From CBDDCA01 sp965218205 (GTDB lineage: Bacteria > Spirochaetota > Spirochaetia > WTKD01 > G963693115): a stretch of DNA of 64,000 nt. The stretch spans positions 682,001 to 746,000 of the forward strand of contig OZ244590.1 of assembly GCA_965218205.1 (NCBI GenBank), in the 5' to 3' direction. Below are positions 27,909 to 38,500 of the stretch, in pieces. Under the pieces are notes generated by a model. The model did not search any database, was not told where the DNA came from, and was given only the letters and a program-made list of their open reading frames with translations. Within the stretch, counting starts at the first letter, position 1. Each line of letters opens with the position of its first letter. The translations under genes and the position numbers were made by a program.

Positions 27909-28817
27909 GTGAAGCAGTTGCAAAAAAAACCTGATTGGTTAAAAGTAGGATTAGGTACTAATAAGAATTTTCATTTTATAAAATCGCTTGTAAAAGGAAA
28001 AAGGCTTAATACGGTATGCGAAGAAGCACGTTGTCCTAATATTCATGAGTGCTGGGGACAGCATGGTACCGCTACATTTATGATTTTAGGAGATACCTGT
28101 ACCCGCCGTTGTCGCTTTTGTTCTGTAAAAACAGGCCTCCCATCAGGTATAGATGAGTTAGAGCCTATTCGTGTAGCAGAATCGGTAAAAACACTTCAGT
28201 TGTCTCATGTAGTGATTACAATGGTAAACAGAGATGAGTTGCCTGATGGGGGAGCAAAAATAGTAGCTAACACAGTACACGCTATACGAAAAAGAGCCCC
28301 TCAATGTAGCGTTGAGTTGCTTACTTCAGATTTTATGGGAAAACATGCTTCCATAGATGTAGTACTTGAGTCTTTTCCAAATATTATGAGCCATAATGTT
28401 GAAACAGTAGAACGTCTTACTCCGCTTGTTCGTTCGCGTTCTTCCTATCAGCGTTCTCTTGAGGTATTGGGATATTCCTATACAAAGTCGCCCGATATTC
28501 CTGTAAAATCAAGTATTATGCTAGGGCTTGGTGAAACAAGAGAAGAAATTGTGCAGACACTTGATGATCTGAGAGCTCATCATGTTTCAATAGTCAATTT
28601 AGGACAATATTTACAGCCTACAAAACAACATCTTCCAGTACAAAAATATTGGACACCGAAAGAATTTGAAGAGCTAAAACAAGAAGCTCTCTCACGGGGA
28701 TTTTTGCACTGTGACTCGGCTCCTCTTGTACGTTCTAGTTATCATGCAGGGGAAGATTATGAAAATATAAGAAGGAAAATACACCCACTCTATGCAAGAC
28801 AAAACACAGCAAAATAA
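27909..28817 (+). CDS. lipA: Lipoyl synthase
   Basis: 302 residues from GTG 27909. Radical-SAM enzyme inserting two sulfurs into octanoyl groups of lipoyl-dependent proteins. The auxiliary cluster motif CEEARCPNIHEC and the radical-SAM motif CTRRCRFC are both intact, followed by VVITMVNRDELPDGGA; the C-terminal RSSYHAG supplies the serine ligand of the auxiliary cluster. The GTG puts the N-terminus at KQLQKKPDWLKV, as in the family; no Shine-Dalgarno is present. An upstream TTG at 27873 lies inside prfA and was rejected. The 3' end overlaps ligA by 26 bases. Confidence 0.94.
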   Translation: MKQLQKKPDWLKVGLGTNKNFHFIKSLVKGKRLNTVCEEARCPNIHECWGQHGTATFMILGDTCTRRCRFCSVKTGLPSGIDELEPIRVAESVKTLQLSHVVITMVNRDELPDGGAKIVANTVHAIRKRAPQCSVELLTSDFMGKHASIDVVLESFPNIMSHNVETVERLTPLVRSRSSYQRSLEVLGYSYTKSPDIPVKSSIMLGLGETREEIVQTLDDLRAHHVSIVNLGQYLQPTKQHLPVQKYWTPKEFEELKQEALSRGFLHCDSAPLVRSSYHAGEDYENIRRKIHPLYARQNTAK

Positions 28818-30735
28818 GGAGAAGCAACAGACGATTGAAACTCTTGTTGTACAGATAAAGAAACATCAAGAGATGTATTATAATGGAATCCCAGAAATTT
28901 CTGATAGTGATTTTGATGCTTTGTGGGACAGGTTGCGTAGCCTTGATCCTAGCAATACGATACTAAAACAAGTAGGAAAAGATAGCAGTAAATTTTTTCC
29001 TAAAAAACAGCATATCATGCCAATGGGAAGTTTGTCGAAAGCAGCTGATTCTTATCAGTTTAAGGCATGGGTAGCAAAGCATCCAAGTTCACACTATGTT
29101 GTAGAGTATAAACTTGATGGTGCAAGTTTAGAGCTTCAGTATGAGAAAGGAACACTCAGTGCAGCAGTATCTCGTGGTGATGGGAAAATTGGCGATGATA
29201 TTTTGATGAATGCTCGTAATATGCAAGGAGTACTTCGTTCTCTTGCCTATGATATGACTTGTGCAATTCGCTGTGAAGTGATAATGACGCATCAAGTATT
29301 TAAGAAGCATTTTTCTTCTTCAGAGAACACAAAGGCAAACTGTCGTAATGCTGCAAATGGCATTATGAAGAAAAAAAATGGTGTGTATGTAGAGTTGCTG
29401 CAGTGTATGTGTTATGATATTTGGTTTAGTGATGAAGAGCAGAAACAATGGGAAGCTGTTACTCAGTATTCTTTATCAAATGAAAAGGATAAGCTGGAGC
29501 TATTGAAGGCGTTAGGCTTTATCGTAGTTCCGTATTGGGTGTACGAAGATGAAGCGTCTATTGATAGTTTACGAAATTCAACAATACAAACAAGGGAAAG
29601 CATAGGCTACGATATTGATGGCTTGGTGATAAAGATGTGTGAGTACAGTAAAATAGATATGAGTAGCCTTTTGCCTGATAGACAGCTTGCGTATAAATTT
29701 CCTCTTGAACAGCAAGTGACAAAACTAAGAGGGGTTGAGTGGAGTGCATCGGGACATCTGTATACTCCTATTGCATTGTTAGACCCTGTACCACTTGCTG
29801 GTACAATAGTGAAACGTGCTAACCTAGTACATCCTGATCATATAAAAGAGCTAGGCTTAAAAATTGGCAGTGAGGTTATGGTAGCAAAACGTGGGGAGAT
29901 TATTCCAAAGGTGGAAAAGGTAGTGCATAATGCTGAAGGGCTTATGGATATTACTTTACCCACGATATGCGAAGTGTGTGGAGCAACTATACAAAGTGAT
30001 GGTACTACGGTATTTTGTCCTAATGTGCAATGCAGAAAAAGGCTTTTGTTTCGTATTAAGCGTTGGATACAGATACATGAAATACCGTACTGGGGAGATA
30101 CTCTTGTACATACATTGGTATTGAAACAATCGTTAGTACATAAAATAGGAGATTTGTATCGACTTTCTGTTGATGCTCTTATGAAATTGGATCGTGTAGC
30201 AAAGCCTCTTGCAGAAAAACTGTACAATGCTATGCATAGTAAAAAAAGTGTTTCTCTTGCACATTTTATTGCATCGTTAGGGATAGATGGCATAGCGTTA
30301 TTGTCCAGTGAAAGTATAGTGCGTACGGGTATTTTTCATAGCATTGACGATATGTTTTCTGCAACAGTGGAACAGTTAGAAAGTATAGAAAACATAGGAG
30401 CGGTGCTTGCCAAAAATATTATTGAGGCAATGCAGTACCTAAAAGAAGAGATTATAGATGTAGCACAGATAGTGAATATTGAAACTCCAACAGTAGTAAA
30501 AACTGCAATCAGTAATATGTCATTTTGTTTTACAGGAACTTTGAGTGCACCTCGTAAGCAGCTACAAGATTTAGTGAAAAAACAAGGCGGTATAGTAAAA
30601 AATACAGTAAGTGAAGATCTCAGCTACCTTGTTACCAATAGCGAGACAAGTACTTCATCAAAAATGAAAGATGCAAAAGAAAAGGGAGTGGCTATCATAT
30701 CAGAAGAGGAATTTTTAGCATTGCTATCACAGTAG
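28792..30735 (+). CDS. ligA: NAD-dependent DNA ligase
   Basis: 647 residues, a complete LigA: domain Ia (YYNGIPEISDSDFDAL), adenylation domain with the catalytic lysine in VEYKLDGAS, OB fold, a four-Cys zinc finger (CEVC ... CPNVQC), helix-hairpin-helix region and a C-terminal BRCT domain from about 575 (FCFTGTL ... GGIVKNTVSEDLSYLV). It joins Okazaki fragments. The start lies within lipA, which suggests translational coupling; the pair looks like a chance operon. The stop at 30735 faces the flavoprotein gene 14 bases away. Confidence 0.95.
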   Translation: MQDKTQQNKEKQQTIETLVVQIKKHQEMYYNGIPEISDSDFDALWDRLRSLDPSNTILKQVGKDSSKFFPKKQHIMPMGSLSKAADSYQFKAWVAKHPSSHYVVEYKLDGASLELQYEKGTLSAAVSRGDGKIGDDILMNARNMQGVLRSLAYDMTCAIRCEVIMTHQVFKKHFSSSENTKANCRNAANGIMKKKNGVYVELLQCMCYDIWFSDEEQKQWEAVTQYSLSNEKDKLELLKALGFIVVPYWVYEDEASIDSLRNSTIQTRESIGYDIDGLVIKMCEYSKIDMSSLLPDRQLAYKFPLEQQVTKLRGVEWSASGHLYTPIALLDPVPLAGTIVKRANLVHPDHIKELGLKIGSEVMVAKRGEIIPKVEKVVHNAEGLMDITLPTICEVCGATIQSDGTTVFCPNVQCRKRLLFRIKRWIQIHEIPYWGDTLVHTLVLKQSLVHKIGDLYRLSVDALMKLDRVAKPLAEKLYNAMHSKKSVSLAHFIASLGIDGIALLSSESIVRTGIFHSIDDMFSATVEQLESIENIGAVLAKNIIEAMQYLKEEIIDVAQIVNIETPTVVKTAISNMSFCFTGTLSAPRKQLQDLVKKQGGIVKNTVSEDLSYLVTNSETSTSSKMKDAKEKGVAIISEEEFLALLSQ

Positions 30736-30749
30736 AGTATGTATGCTTT

Positions 30750-31985
30750 TTATACCCATTGTTCCCAAGAATGCTTAAAATTTCTACATGCTAAATGTGC
30801 TCCAATAATATTACGGGCAGCAGGCCCAAGCTCAAGTTCGGCTAAAGCTCCCATTAAGTATAATCCGTGATGCCATAGTAAGTTCTTATCAGGAATAGGC
30901 CACATGTTGTTGTCTGTTTTGCATCCATATTGAGTGGCTATGTTTTGTACTAATGATTTATGAGGTACTTCATTTTTTGCAAATCCAGTGGCAAATATAA
31001 TGTCATCATATTCTTGTTCATCATTATTTGATAGCTGTACTGTATAAGTGTGTGTGTCTCCATTGTTTTTTATACGGATAGATCTTGCATATTCTTTTAT
31101 ATGTTCAATCTGTTTTTGTTTGATGGCATTGACTAATTTTTCATGCACATACGGATTGATAGATCCAACATTTCTTGCTTTTGCAATGATGTTTCTTCGT
31201 ATACGATAATCTGTTTCTTGTAAAAAAATATTACGATATTTAGGACCAATGTATCCAGGATCACTATCAAAAAAATGGACAGAAGCATGTTTGCCTGATA
31301 TAAGCGAGACACTGTTTCTGTGTGTTTTCTCTTTATCTGTATATCGTAGAGCAGTTTGTGTTCCGCTCATTCCTCCCCCTATGACTGCTATGCGATGACT
31401 GTGTGTATTTTTAAGAGAGGGAGTATACTGTGGATGTAGCACATGTTTTTTGATAAGCATAGATTGCAGTGTATCTTTGGTATAGGCAAAATGTTCACTT
31501 TTTATTTGTATGGTATCAGGTAAGCTTACTGTGCCCATACCTAATGCTAAAATACAATTTTTTGTGCTAATAGTTCCGTTGCTAGTATCAAGTATCCATG
31601 TTTTATTATTTGTATATGTTATGTTTTTTAGAGTTGTTTGAAAAAACTGTGTAGCAATAGATGTTTTTCTTAATAGATGATGTATGTACTGCTCAAGCAG
31701 TGCAAGAGAAGGCGTGAGATATTTTCCATTAAAATGCTGTGGGTGAATATTGTGTGCATGAGAATATGCTAACAAGGATACAAGCGGTTCTTTTAAGCAA
31801 TGGCTTACAGGAGAACGCAGGTATTTCATTCCGACATTGTGTGCTTGACGATAAAAATTACATAATGCTTCTGTGTTTTTGTCTATTATAAGTGTTCTGT
31901 TTTGTATTTTTTTCGGAAGGTTTATATAGAGAGTAATGCCTTGTAGCCCCGCACCAACAATTACGAGCGATATATCTGAAAACAT
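30750..31985 (-). CDS. FAD/NAD(P)-binding oxidoreductase
   Basis: 411 residues with two Rossmann nucleotide-binding loops: SLVIVGAGLQGITLY at the N-terminus (FAD) and IAVIGGGMSGTQTAL near residue 200 (NADPH), and a late ATGF motif. This two-loop arrangement is that of flavin-containing monooxygenases and N-hydroxylating enzymes; the substrate cannot be told. The ATG follows directly on the stop codon (TAAATG) of the 548-residue upstream gene, so the two are coupled. Confidence 0.75.
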   Translation of the reverse strand: MFSDISLVIVGAGLQGITLYINLPKKIQNRTLIIDKNTEALCNFYRQAHNVGMKYLRSPVSHCLKEPLVSLLAYSHAHNIHPQHFNGKYLTPSLALLEQYIHHLLRKTSIATQFFQTTLKNITYTNNKTWILDTSNGTISTKNCILALGMGTVSLPDTIQIKSEHFAYTKDTLQSMLIKKHVLHPQYTPSLKNTHSHRIAVIGGGMSGTQTALRYTDKEKTHRNSVSLISGKHASVHFFDSDPGYIGPKYRNIFLQETDYRIRRNIIAKARNVGSINPYVHEKLVNAIKQKQIEHIKEYARSIRIKNNGDTHTYTVQLSNNDEQEYDDIIFATGFAKNEVPHKSLVQNIATQYGCKTDNNMWPIPDKNLLWHHGLYLMGALAELELGPAARNIIGAHLACRNFKHSWEQWV

Positions 31986-33632
31986 TTATTTTTGTATAAA
32001 TTTTTGTGTTTTATGTGTGAAATGTAATGCTGATTCTCTTCCACTCTCAATTGAACTATTTAGCTTTTGAATTTTCTTCATAGTGAGTTTATATCTATTG
32101 GTGATAAATAAATATAATTTTTGAAAAAACGATAGCTTAGAAAAACTTGTAGTTGCTAATTGTACTGTATTGATATTGAATATCTCATGCCATTGTAGGA
32201 GCTTTTTTGTTCTAAGGTTAAAAAAAGTTGATAATTGCTTTGATAAGGACATTTTACTAAATAGGCTTTGATCTTCTATACTCTGCGAAGATTCTAACTG
32301 ATTATTGTTAAGGGTTTGTTTGTTATGATTATTGATAATCATATTTGCAATAACTACAGGGTACTGAAGTATGGTAAACATAAAAGCATCAATTTCTTGT
32401 ACATGTTTTCTCACAGAGCTTTCAAGTGCTTCTATATCAAAAAAGATCCGTTCTTTAGGGGCTAGTTTATGTAAAAGAAATTTTTTCATAATATCTAAAT
32501 ACATGGTATATATTGTGTCATTAACAGCGAAATATTTGGTTGAAATGCAATTTGGTAGCATGGACGAGTGAATAAGGTATGTATCAAAATCTATAATACT
32601 ATGTATTTGCTGACTAGGCTCAAAATCACTTGCTTGTATTATAATTGATTGTAGTATCTTTTTTTCTGCTTCTTCTTGTTCTAAGTTATATGTTGTAAGT
32701 AATTCATTATAAAATATAGTGAATTCTTCTTTGTTTACTCCATACGGTAAATTGAAAAAGTATGCTTCAATCTCTTTTCTTGCATCATTTATATTTTTCT
32801 CTATGTGTGTTACTTCGTCAATATATGTTAGGTGTGTATCTATTGTACTTTTTAGGATGATGATAAAATCAAGAAAATTATAACTCTCTGATACTTTTTT
32901 GTTTAGTCGTAAAGCAGGTATCTCTTTATCAATTTTTTTTATAATAGGATTCCATACTCCATATTCTTTGCTTGTTATGTGTGTTCTAAAATCTTGTGTA
33001 TCATGTTTAAATAATTTAAGAATTTCATTTGTTACTTGAAACGATGATTTGAATATATTTTGAAGTTTTATAATGGCATAATCACTAATTTTGTCTATAT
33101 TTTCATCTGTAAAGTAAAAAAGGTCTTTGTGTATAGGAATGGAATAAATAGTGGGGGAAGAAATTGTTTTTCCATGTAATTTATCACGGAGAAAATCGGG
33201 GCTAAAATTTTCTATATGATTTTTTGGAATATTTATATTATTATAGGTCAATTCCTTAAAGGATGGAATTGGATAATTGCTATCGTAAAGCCCTTGATTG
33301 ATAGACTCATTTATATATTCGTATGTGAATTCAAATGAGTTTTCATCACTTATAAAAATATAGTCAGGACGCAATCCGTCTGGCTTGAAAGCATATCTGA
33401 TAACCATCAATTTTTTGTCAGTAAAGCGACCAAGATAGCTTACAAATGTTATCTCATCTCCTGTTGTTTCAGAAAGTTGCATGGCAGTTTCAAATGGTAT
33501 TTGTGCAGAGTTAAGCGAACAAAGTTTTGTAAAAAAAATATAATCTTTGTGTGAGTTTATTTTATTCTTTGTGAGAATAGTTTTGATAAGCGAGTCATCG
33601 TTGAGGTAATCTGGTACTTTTAGTACTCCCAT
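31986..33632 (-). CDS. Large protein of unknown function
   Basis: 548 residues, no signal peptide and no clear membrane segment. Mostly helical and rich in Lys, Ile and Asn; the region about 255-330 has a charged, coiled-coil-like pattern and the C-terminal 60 residues are basic. I recognise no family. It is encoded directly before the flavoprotein gene with abutting stop and start codons, so a joint role with that enzyme is likely. The start at 33632 gives MGVLKVPDYL; a clear ribosome-binding site is not visible. Confidence 0.7.
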   Translation of the reverse strand: MGVLKVPDYLNDDSLIKTILTKNKINSHKDYIFFTKLCSLNSAQIPFETAMQLSETTGDEITFVSYLGRFTDKKLMVIRYAFKPDGLRPDYIFISDENSFEFTYEYINESINQGLYDSNYPIPSFKELTYNNINIPKNHIENFSPDFLRDKLHGKTISSPTIYSIPIHKDLFYFTDENIDKISDYAIIKLQNIFKSSFQVTNEILKLFKHDTQDFRTHITSKEYGVWNPIIKKIDKEIPALRLNKKVSESYNFLDFIIILKSTIDTHLTYIDEVTHIEKNINDARKEIEAYFFNLPYGVNKEEFTIFYNELLTTYNLEQEEAEKKILQSIIIQASDFEPSQQIHSIIDFDTYLIHSSMLPNCISTKYFAVNDTIYTMYLDIMKKFLLHKLAPKERIFFDIEALESSVRKHVQEIDAFMFTILQYPVVIANMIINNHNKQTLNNNQLESSQSIEDQSLFSKMSLSKQLSTFFNLRTKKLLQWHEIFNINTVQLATTSFSKLSFFQKLYLFITNRYKLTMKKIQKLNSSIESGRESALHFTHKTQKFIQK

Positions 33633-33682
33633 GCTTTCATTATATTATAATATACCCTAAGTTTACAATATATACAAATGAT

Positions 33683-33699
33683 AGTATTTGTGGTATAAT
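33683..33699 (+). promoter_or_regulatory. Family promoter of lipoprotein C
   Basis: GTATTTGTGGTATAAT: -10 TATAAT at 33694-33699 with an extended TGG, preceded by the same TATTTGT element as at paralog B. Confidence 0.5.
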
Positions 33700-33762
33700 A
33701 ACTACGCTGATAGGTATACAATAATTAAGTATACGATAATAGATAACAATAAGGAGGCCTTT

Positions 33763-35361
33763 ATGATACATAGAGAGTTTCACAGCATGGAAAAAATTGG
33801 GAGAGTACACTCTCAATATGATATGCACAGGATAGCTTGCATTACACTAATGTTGGTGTTAGCAATGACTACCTTCTTTTTGATAGGATGCGAAGAGAGT
33901 AGTAGTCCTTCTCATCAGTCAGTGGCAAGCAAAACAATCACATCACTAGCGACAGCCCCTGCAGAAGTAACAAACATACAAACAGGAGTAACCTTAGCAG
34001 GCACAGGAATATCAGTATCGTGGACAGCTCCCAGCCTTAATGCAAGCCACAAAACAAACAAAGGAGACGCCCTCAGAGCAGCACAAGTATCGTACAAAGT
34101 ATATAGTGTTGCCAAAAGTGGCAGTACACAGAGGACAGAGGCACAAATAAAAACAGCAGATAAAAGCCCAAAAACAGTAGCAGCAGGAACAACCAACACT
34201 ACCCTGACAGGATTGACAAACGGAACGACCTACGAGATAATTGTACAAGCAGTAAACAGCACCGATGCCACAAAAGCATCTACTGGACTACGCTATGAGT
34301 TTCAGGCACAATGGAGTTCTAAACAAGCACAAAGCACAGTGTCTATAGGAAACACTACGGTAGTTTCAGCAGAAGTAGGCAAAACGCCAGCAGTAAATAT
34401 TACAAGAGTACTCAGCAGTAACTCTGACTTTACTTGTGATGCAAATATACTGGAGGCAGATAGCAAAAAAATTAAAACAGACACAGGCCTCACAGTATCG
34501 TTTGAACAGAGTAGTAAGACAGTGAGCATAACAGGCATAGCAAACAAATCAAATGTACATGATACTGCTATTACAAGCTATAGTTATGATGTAGTACAAT
34601 GTACAATTACTGCTTCAAGTAAAAAAGTAAAAGCAAGCATTATCATAAAGACAGGACTAAAAGCAGCACCATCAGGAGAGACATCACCTACCTATTATAG
34701 ACCAACAACAAAGAAAGCATTGCAAGCTATTATCGCTGCAGAAGAAGGAGTAGGGAGACAAAACACTCATAGCCCTAATCTCAACATGGTAGATACCAGT
34801 GCTATTGATGATATGAGTGATTTATTTCGGAATAATGGTCCTTTTAATGGAGACATAACACAATGGAATACCAGTAATGTAAGTAATATGGAATCTATGT
34901 TTGATGGAGCAAGTGATTTTAATCAAGATATAGGAAGCTGGGATGTAAGCAATGTTGAAATTATGGGTTTTATGTTTACAGGGGCAAGTGATTTTAATCA
35001 AGATATAGGAAATTGGGATGTGAGCAAGGTTACTAGTATGTATCGTATGTTTGATAAGGCTACTGCTTTTAATCAAGACATAGGAAATTGGGATGTGAGC
35101 AAGGTTACTAATATGGCTTATATGTTTAGAGGAGCAAGTGATTTTAATCAAGATATAGGAAGCTGGGATGTGAGTAATGTTATTCAGTTTGTCTATGCGT
35201 TTACAGATGCCTCTGTGTTTGATCAAAATTTATCATCATGGAAATTGTGTAAAACAAGATTGCAATCTAATGCTGAGGATTTTAAAGGTTCAGCTATGGA
35301 GAGTAAAACAGCAAAGCATCCAAAGGATATCACTGATACAACAGCATGTCCCTCATCGTAG
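33763..35361 (+). CDS. Surface lipoprotein C (FN3, Ig-like, six DUF285 repeats; poly-G switch absent)
   Basis: 532 residues from the ATG at 33763 (AAGGAGG five bases upstream). The N-terminal leader MIHREFHSMEKIGRVHSQY is homologous to that of giants B and D, but the codons GGG AGA stand where they have poly-G, so the frame is fixed open into the signal sequence and lipobox LIGC. Then come one FN3 domain with the family pattern SHKTNKGDAL and VSYKVY, an Ig-like domain with FTCDAN and VVQCTI, six DUF285 units ending FDQNLSSWKLC, and the terminus CPSS. This is the short, constitutive member of the family. It ends 160 bases before giant D, with its own terminator between. Confidence 0.87.
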   Translation: MIHREFHSMEKIGRVHSQYDMHRIACITLMLVLAMTTFFLIGCEESSSPSHQSVASKTITSLATAPAEVTNIQTGVTLAGTGISVSWTAPSLNASHKTNKGDALRAAQVSYKVYSVAKSGSTQRTEAQIKTADKSPKTVAAGTTNTTLTGLTNGTTYEIIVQAVNSTDATKASTGLRYEFQAQWSSKQAQSTVSIGNTTVVSAEVGKTPAVNITRVLSSNSDFTCDANILEADSKKIKTDTGLTVSFEQSSKTVSITGIANKSNVHDTAITSYSYDVVQCTITASSKKVKASIIIKTGLKAAPSGETSPTYYRPTTKKALQAIIAAEEGVGRQNTHSPNLNMVDTSAIDDMSDLFRNNGPFNGDITQWNTSNVSNMESMFDGASDFNQDIGSWDVSNVEIMGFMFTGASDFNQDIGNWDVSKVTSMYRMFDKATAFNQDIGNWDVSKVTNMAYMFRGASDFNQDIGSWDVSNVIQFVYAFTDASVFDQNLSSWKLCKTRLQSNAEDFKGSAMESKTAKHPKDITDTTACPSS

Positions 35362-35396
35362 CACAGTATAGAAGCATGGTATTAGAAAACAAGGCT

Positions 35397-35428
35397 ATAG
35401 CAAGAAAGGATAGCTCCTTTCTTGCTAT
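35397..35428 (+). terminator. Family hairpin terminator after lipoprotein C
   Basis: 14-bp perfect stem (ATAGCAAGAAAGGA and complement), loop TAGC, 36 bases after the stop codon. Confidence 0.75.
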
Positions 35429-35453
35429 GTTCTTTATAGACATATAAAATACT

Positions 35454-35468
35454 ATTTTGTACTATAAT
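35454..35468 (+). promoter_or_regulatory. Family promoter of giant lipoprotein D
   Basis: TATTTTGTAC-TATAAT; matches the elements before B and C. The ATG follows 52 bases after the -10. Confidence 0.5.
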
Positions 35469-35520
35469 ATTACTATGTATAATGCTATATACAATAAAAC
35501 AAATAATAAGGAGTATTTCT

Positions 35521-38500
35521 ATGAATGATAGCTACAAAAGCAAAGAGCTATACAGCATGAAAAAAATCGGGGGGGGGGGGGGTACACTCTCTCTATAAGC
35601 AAAGCATAACTCTCGTTGCACTGTTTTTAGTGCTAGCAATAACTACCCTCGTACTCGTAGGATGTTCGGAGGGAAGTAGCAGTTCCTCATCAGGGGGAGG
35701 AGGGGTAACACCACCAGTAACCCCGACACTTGCATCACTGTCCAATGTGCAGATACAGCCAGCAGGCAATGACGGGACACTCTCGTTACGCTGGCAAGCC
35801 CCAAGCAAAGCTACACATGTAGTAGTAAACGCTACCTCTACTGCACCAGCACAAGTCATACAAGTGCGTGTTCCTGCAATAGAATATCGTGCATTGTTTC
35901 AACAAGGACAATCGTACAAACTCAAAGGCTTACAAGCACTCACTAACTACACTGTAGAGATTGAAGCACACAAATCAAGATCAGGCTCAGACACAGAAGC
36001 ATCACCAAAAACAACCCGCACCGTGACAACACTGATAGATACCACTACCCCACAGGACACATTGACACAGGTAGGCGTAGAGAAGTCGGGGGATGGTATA
36101 AAGATAACATGGGACAAAGAGCGACTAGCATCAGGCAAGACAGATATAGCAGAAGCAACAATAGTGGTAAAAAGCACAACTGGTGCTACAGTGCTTGCAC
36201 AAGCTACCGTACAGAACCTACAACAAGGAGAAGTTACGCTTCCAAACATCTCCACGCTTGCAGGCATAGCCTATGATGTAGAAATACGCTACAAAGACAG
36301 AAATGACAACACAAGCAGTCCTACAACAGTACTGACAGGCGTGCAAGCATCCCAGCTTTCACAAACAGTAACAGCACTGCCAGAGGCAAACCTTAGCGTA
36401 ACAGCAAACGATAAAAGCAACAGCCCAGCCGATGAAAGCCTGCTTATTACGTGGGGAAACTTTGCCTTTGGAACAGGGAGCACAGCAAAAAGCCTCTTAG
36501 TACGAGTAACAGCAACCGCAACAAACACCGTAGTAGCAGAAGAGACAATAGACAAAGATACCAGTGCAACCAATGTCAGCAGTGCAACTGCACAGGCAAA
36601 AGAATACGCCACTGTGTATGTAGCAAAAGATGGCATAGCACTCACAAAACTCTACGGCACACTTAGCTACAAAGTAGAAGTGTATGTCTCTCAAAACGGA
36701 AAGTACTCCACTGCAGTATCAAAAGAACAAGCAACAACAGACAAAAGCACAGATCCCGTAAGCAATGTGAGTGCCGTAGGAGGAGCAACAAGCATAGTAG
36801 TACTCTGGCAAGCACCCAATGTACGAGATTACGCAGGAGTGACCATAACAGCAACAGAAAAAGAGAGCGATACTCCAGCAAAGACAGTAACAATAACAGA
36901 GAGAACAGTACGCAACACACAGATACCAGATCTCAAAGCCACCACCGAGTACACAGTAGCAGTCGTATCAATGGACAGTGCAGGCAACAAAGGAACAGAA
37001 GCAACAGCCACAGTAGATACAGGAGCAGATAGCACAGCACCCGATCCAGTAACAAACATACAAGCAAGCTATCCCTTCGTATCAGCAACAAAAGTAGGCA
37101 CGCAGATAACATGGACAGCACCCGATGCAACAAAAGCAAAGAACAAAGACATAAAAGAATACAGCATAAGCATACAAGAGAAAGACACAACTACTGCAGT
37201 AGTCAGCGAGAAAAAAATAGCCTATCCCACAACATCGCTCTCTGTCGAAGCACTCAGTCAAGGCAAAACATACACAGTAACAATACAAGCAATAGACTAT
37301 GCAGAAAACAAAAGTAGCCAAGAAACACAAGACATAACAACACCCACCCCACTCACAGCCCCCTCAGCAGAACTCTTTCAAAGCAAGCCTACCCTCGTTA
37401 CAACAACAGGAGCAATACAAATAAAAGCAACATTTACGCAAGCACCTAGATCAAATAAGTACTACACCCTGCGTATGTACGACAGCACTACACTGGTAGC
37501 AGAAAAAAGCATAACAAACCCAGCAACCACCATTAGCTTTGGCATAGCAGATGGCATAAAAGTATCAGCAACACAAGCAAACGCAAAACAATATAGCTTT
37601 ACGTTTCTCACAGTAGAAAATAACAGAGTAAGCCCCCCAACAACACTTACTGACAAAGTAGCAGTATACGATGCAATATCCACTGTCCCCCCCGCACCAG
37701 AAAACCTCACACTGCTTATTGCAGAATCAACAGAAACAAGCGATACCGTACAGTACGAGTTTCAAAAAGGAACAATTACCAATGATCACAAAGCACCCAA
37801 TGACAGCAAACTCACACAAGCACACATACAGTACAAAGTATACATAGTAGCAGGAGACCAGAGTACTAAAAGCATAGCCGAAATAAAAACAATAACAGGA
37901 GTACAAACACAAAACATAGCAGGAAACAGCACTTTACGAGGAACATTTATAGGAACAAAAGGAGCAGTATACACCATAGGCATAGAAGCAATAAACAGCC
38001 TGAACCCCTTTACAACAAAGAAAGCACAAAGCAAAGACCCAGCACTGATACAAACACTAGCACTCAGCACCATCCCCAGATCAAAAGCAACAGCACCTAC
38101 CTCGTCCTTAACAGGCATACTAGTAGTATCACAGTCAACAAACACAACAGGAACAATAAAGCTAGTACTCACGCAATTACGCACAATAACAGGAGCAAAA
38201 AACAAAGACGGCACAACAGTAACCAGCAATGATGAGCTAGTATACACCGTGTATGGCTTACAGAAAGACACAACCCCAACAGTAGCAGAAGTACAAAGAG
38301 GCAGAAAAGTAACTATAGGCAGTGCAAGGAACGGAGTGTACACAGTACCAGCGCTTAGCAGTATAGGCGTGACATCCCCAACAGTAGCAATAAAAGGAGC
38401 GACAAAGTATCACTTTGTAGTAGAAGTAGCCATAAAAACAGACCCAAGCAAAAAAGCAGTATCGACAGTGGCAACAGTAACAACCGCATCACAAGCAACA

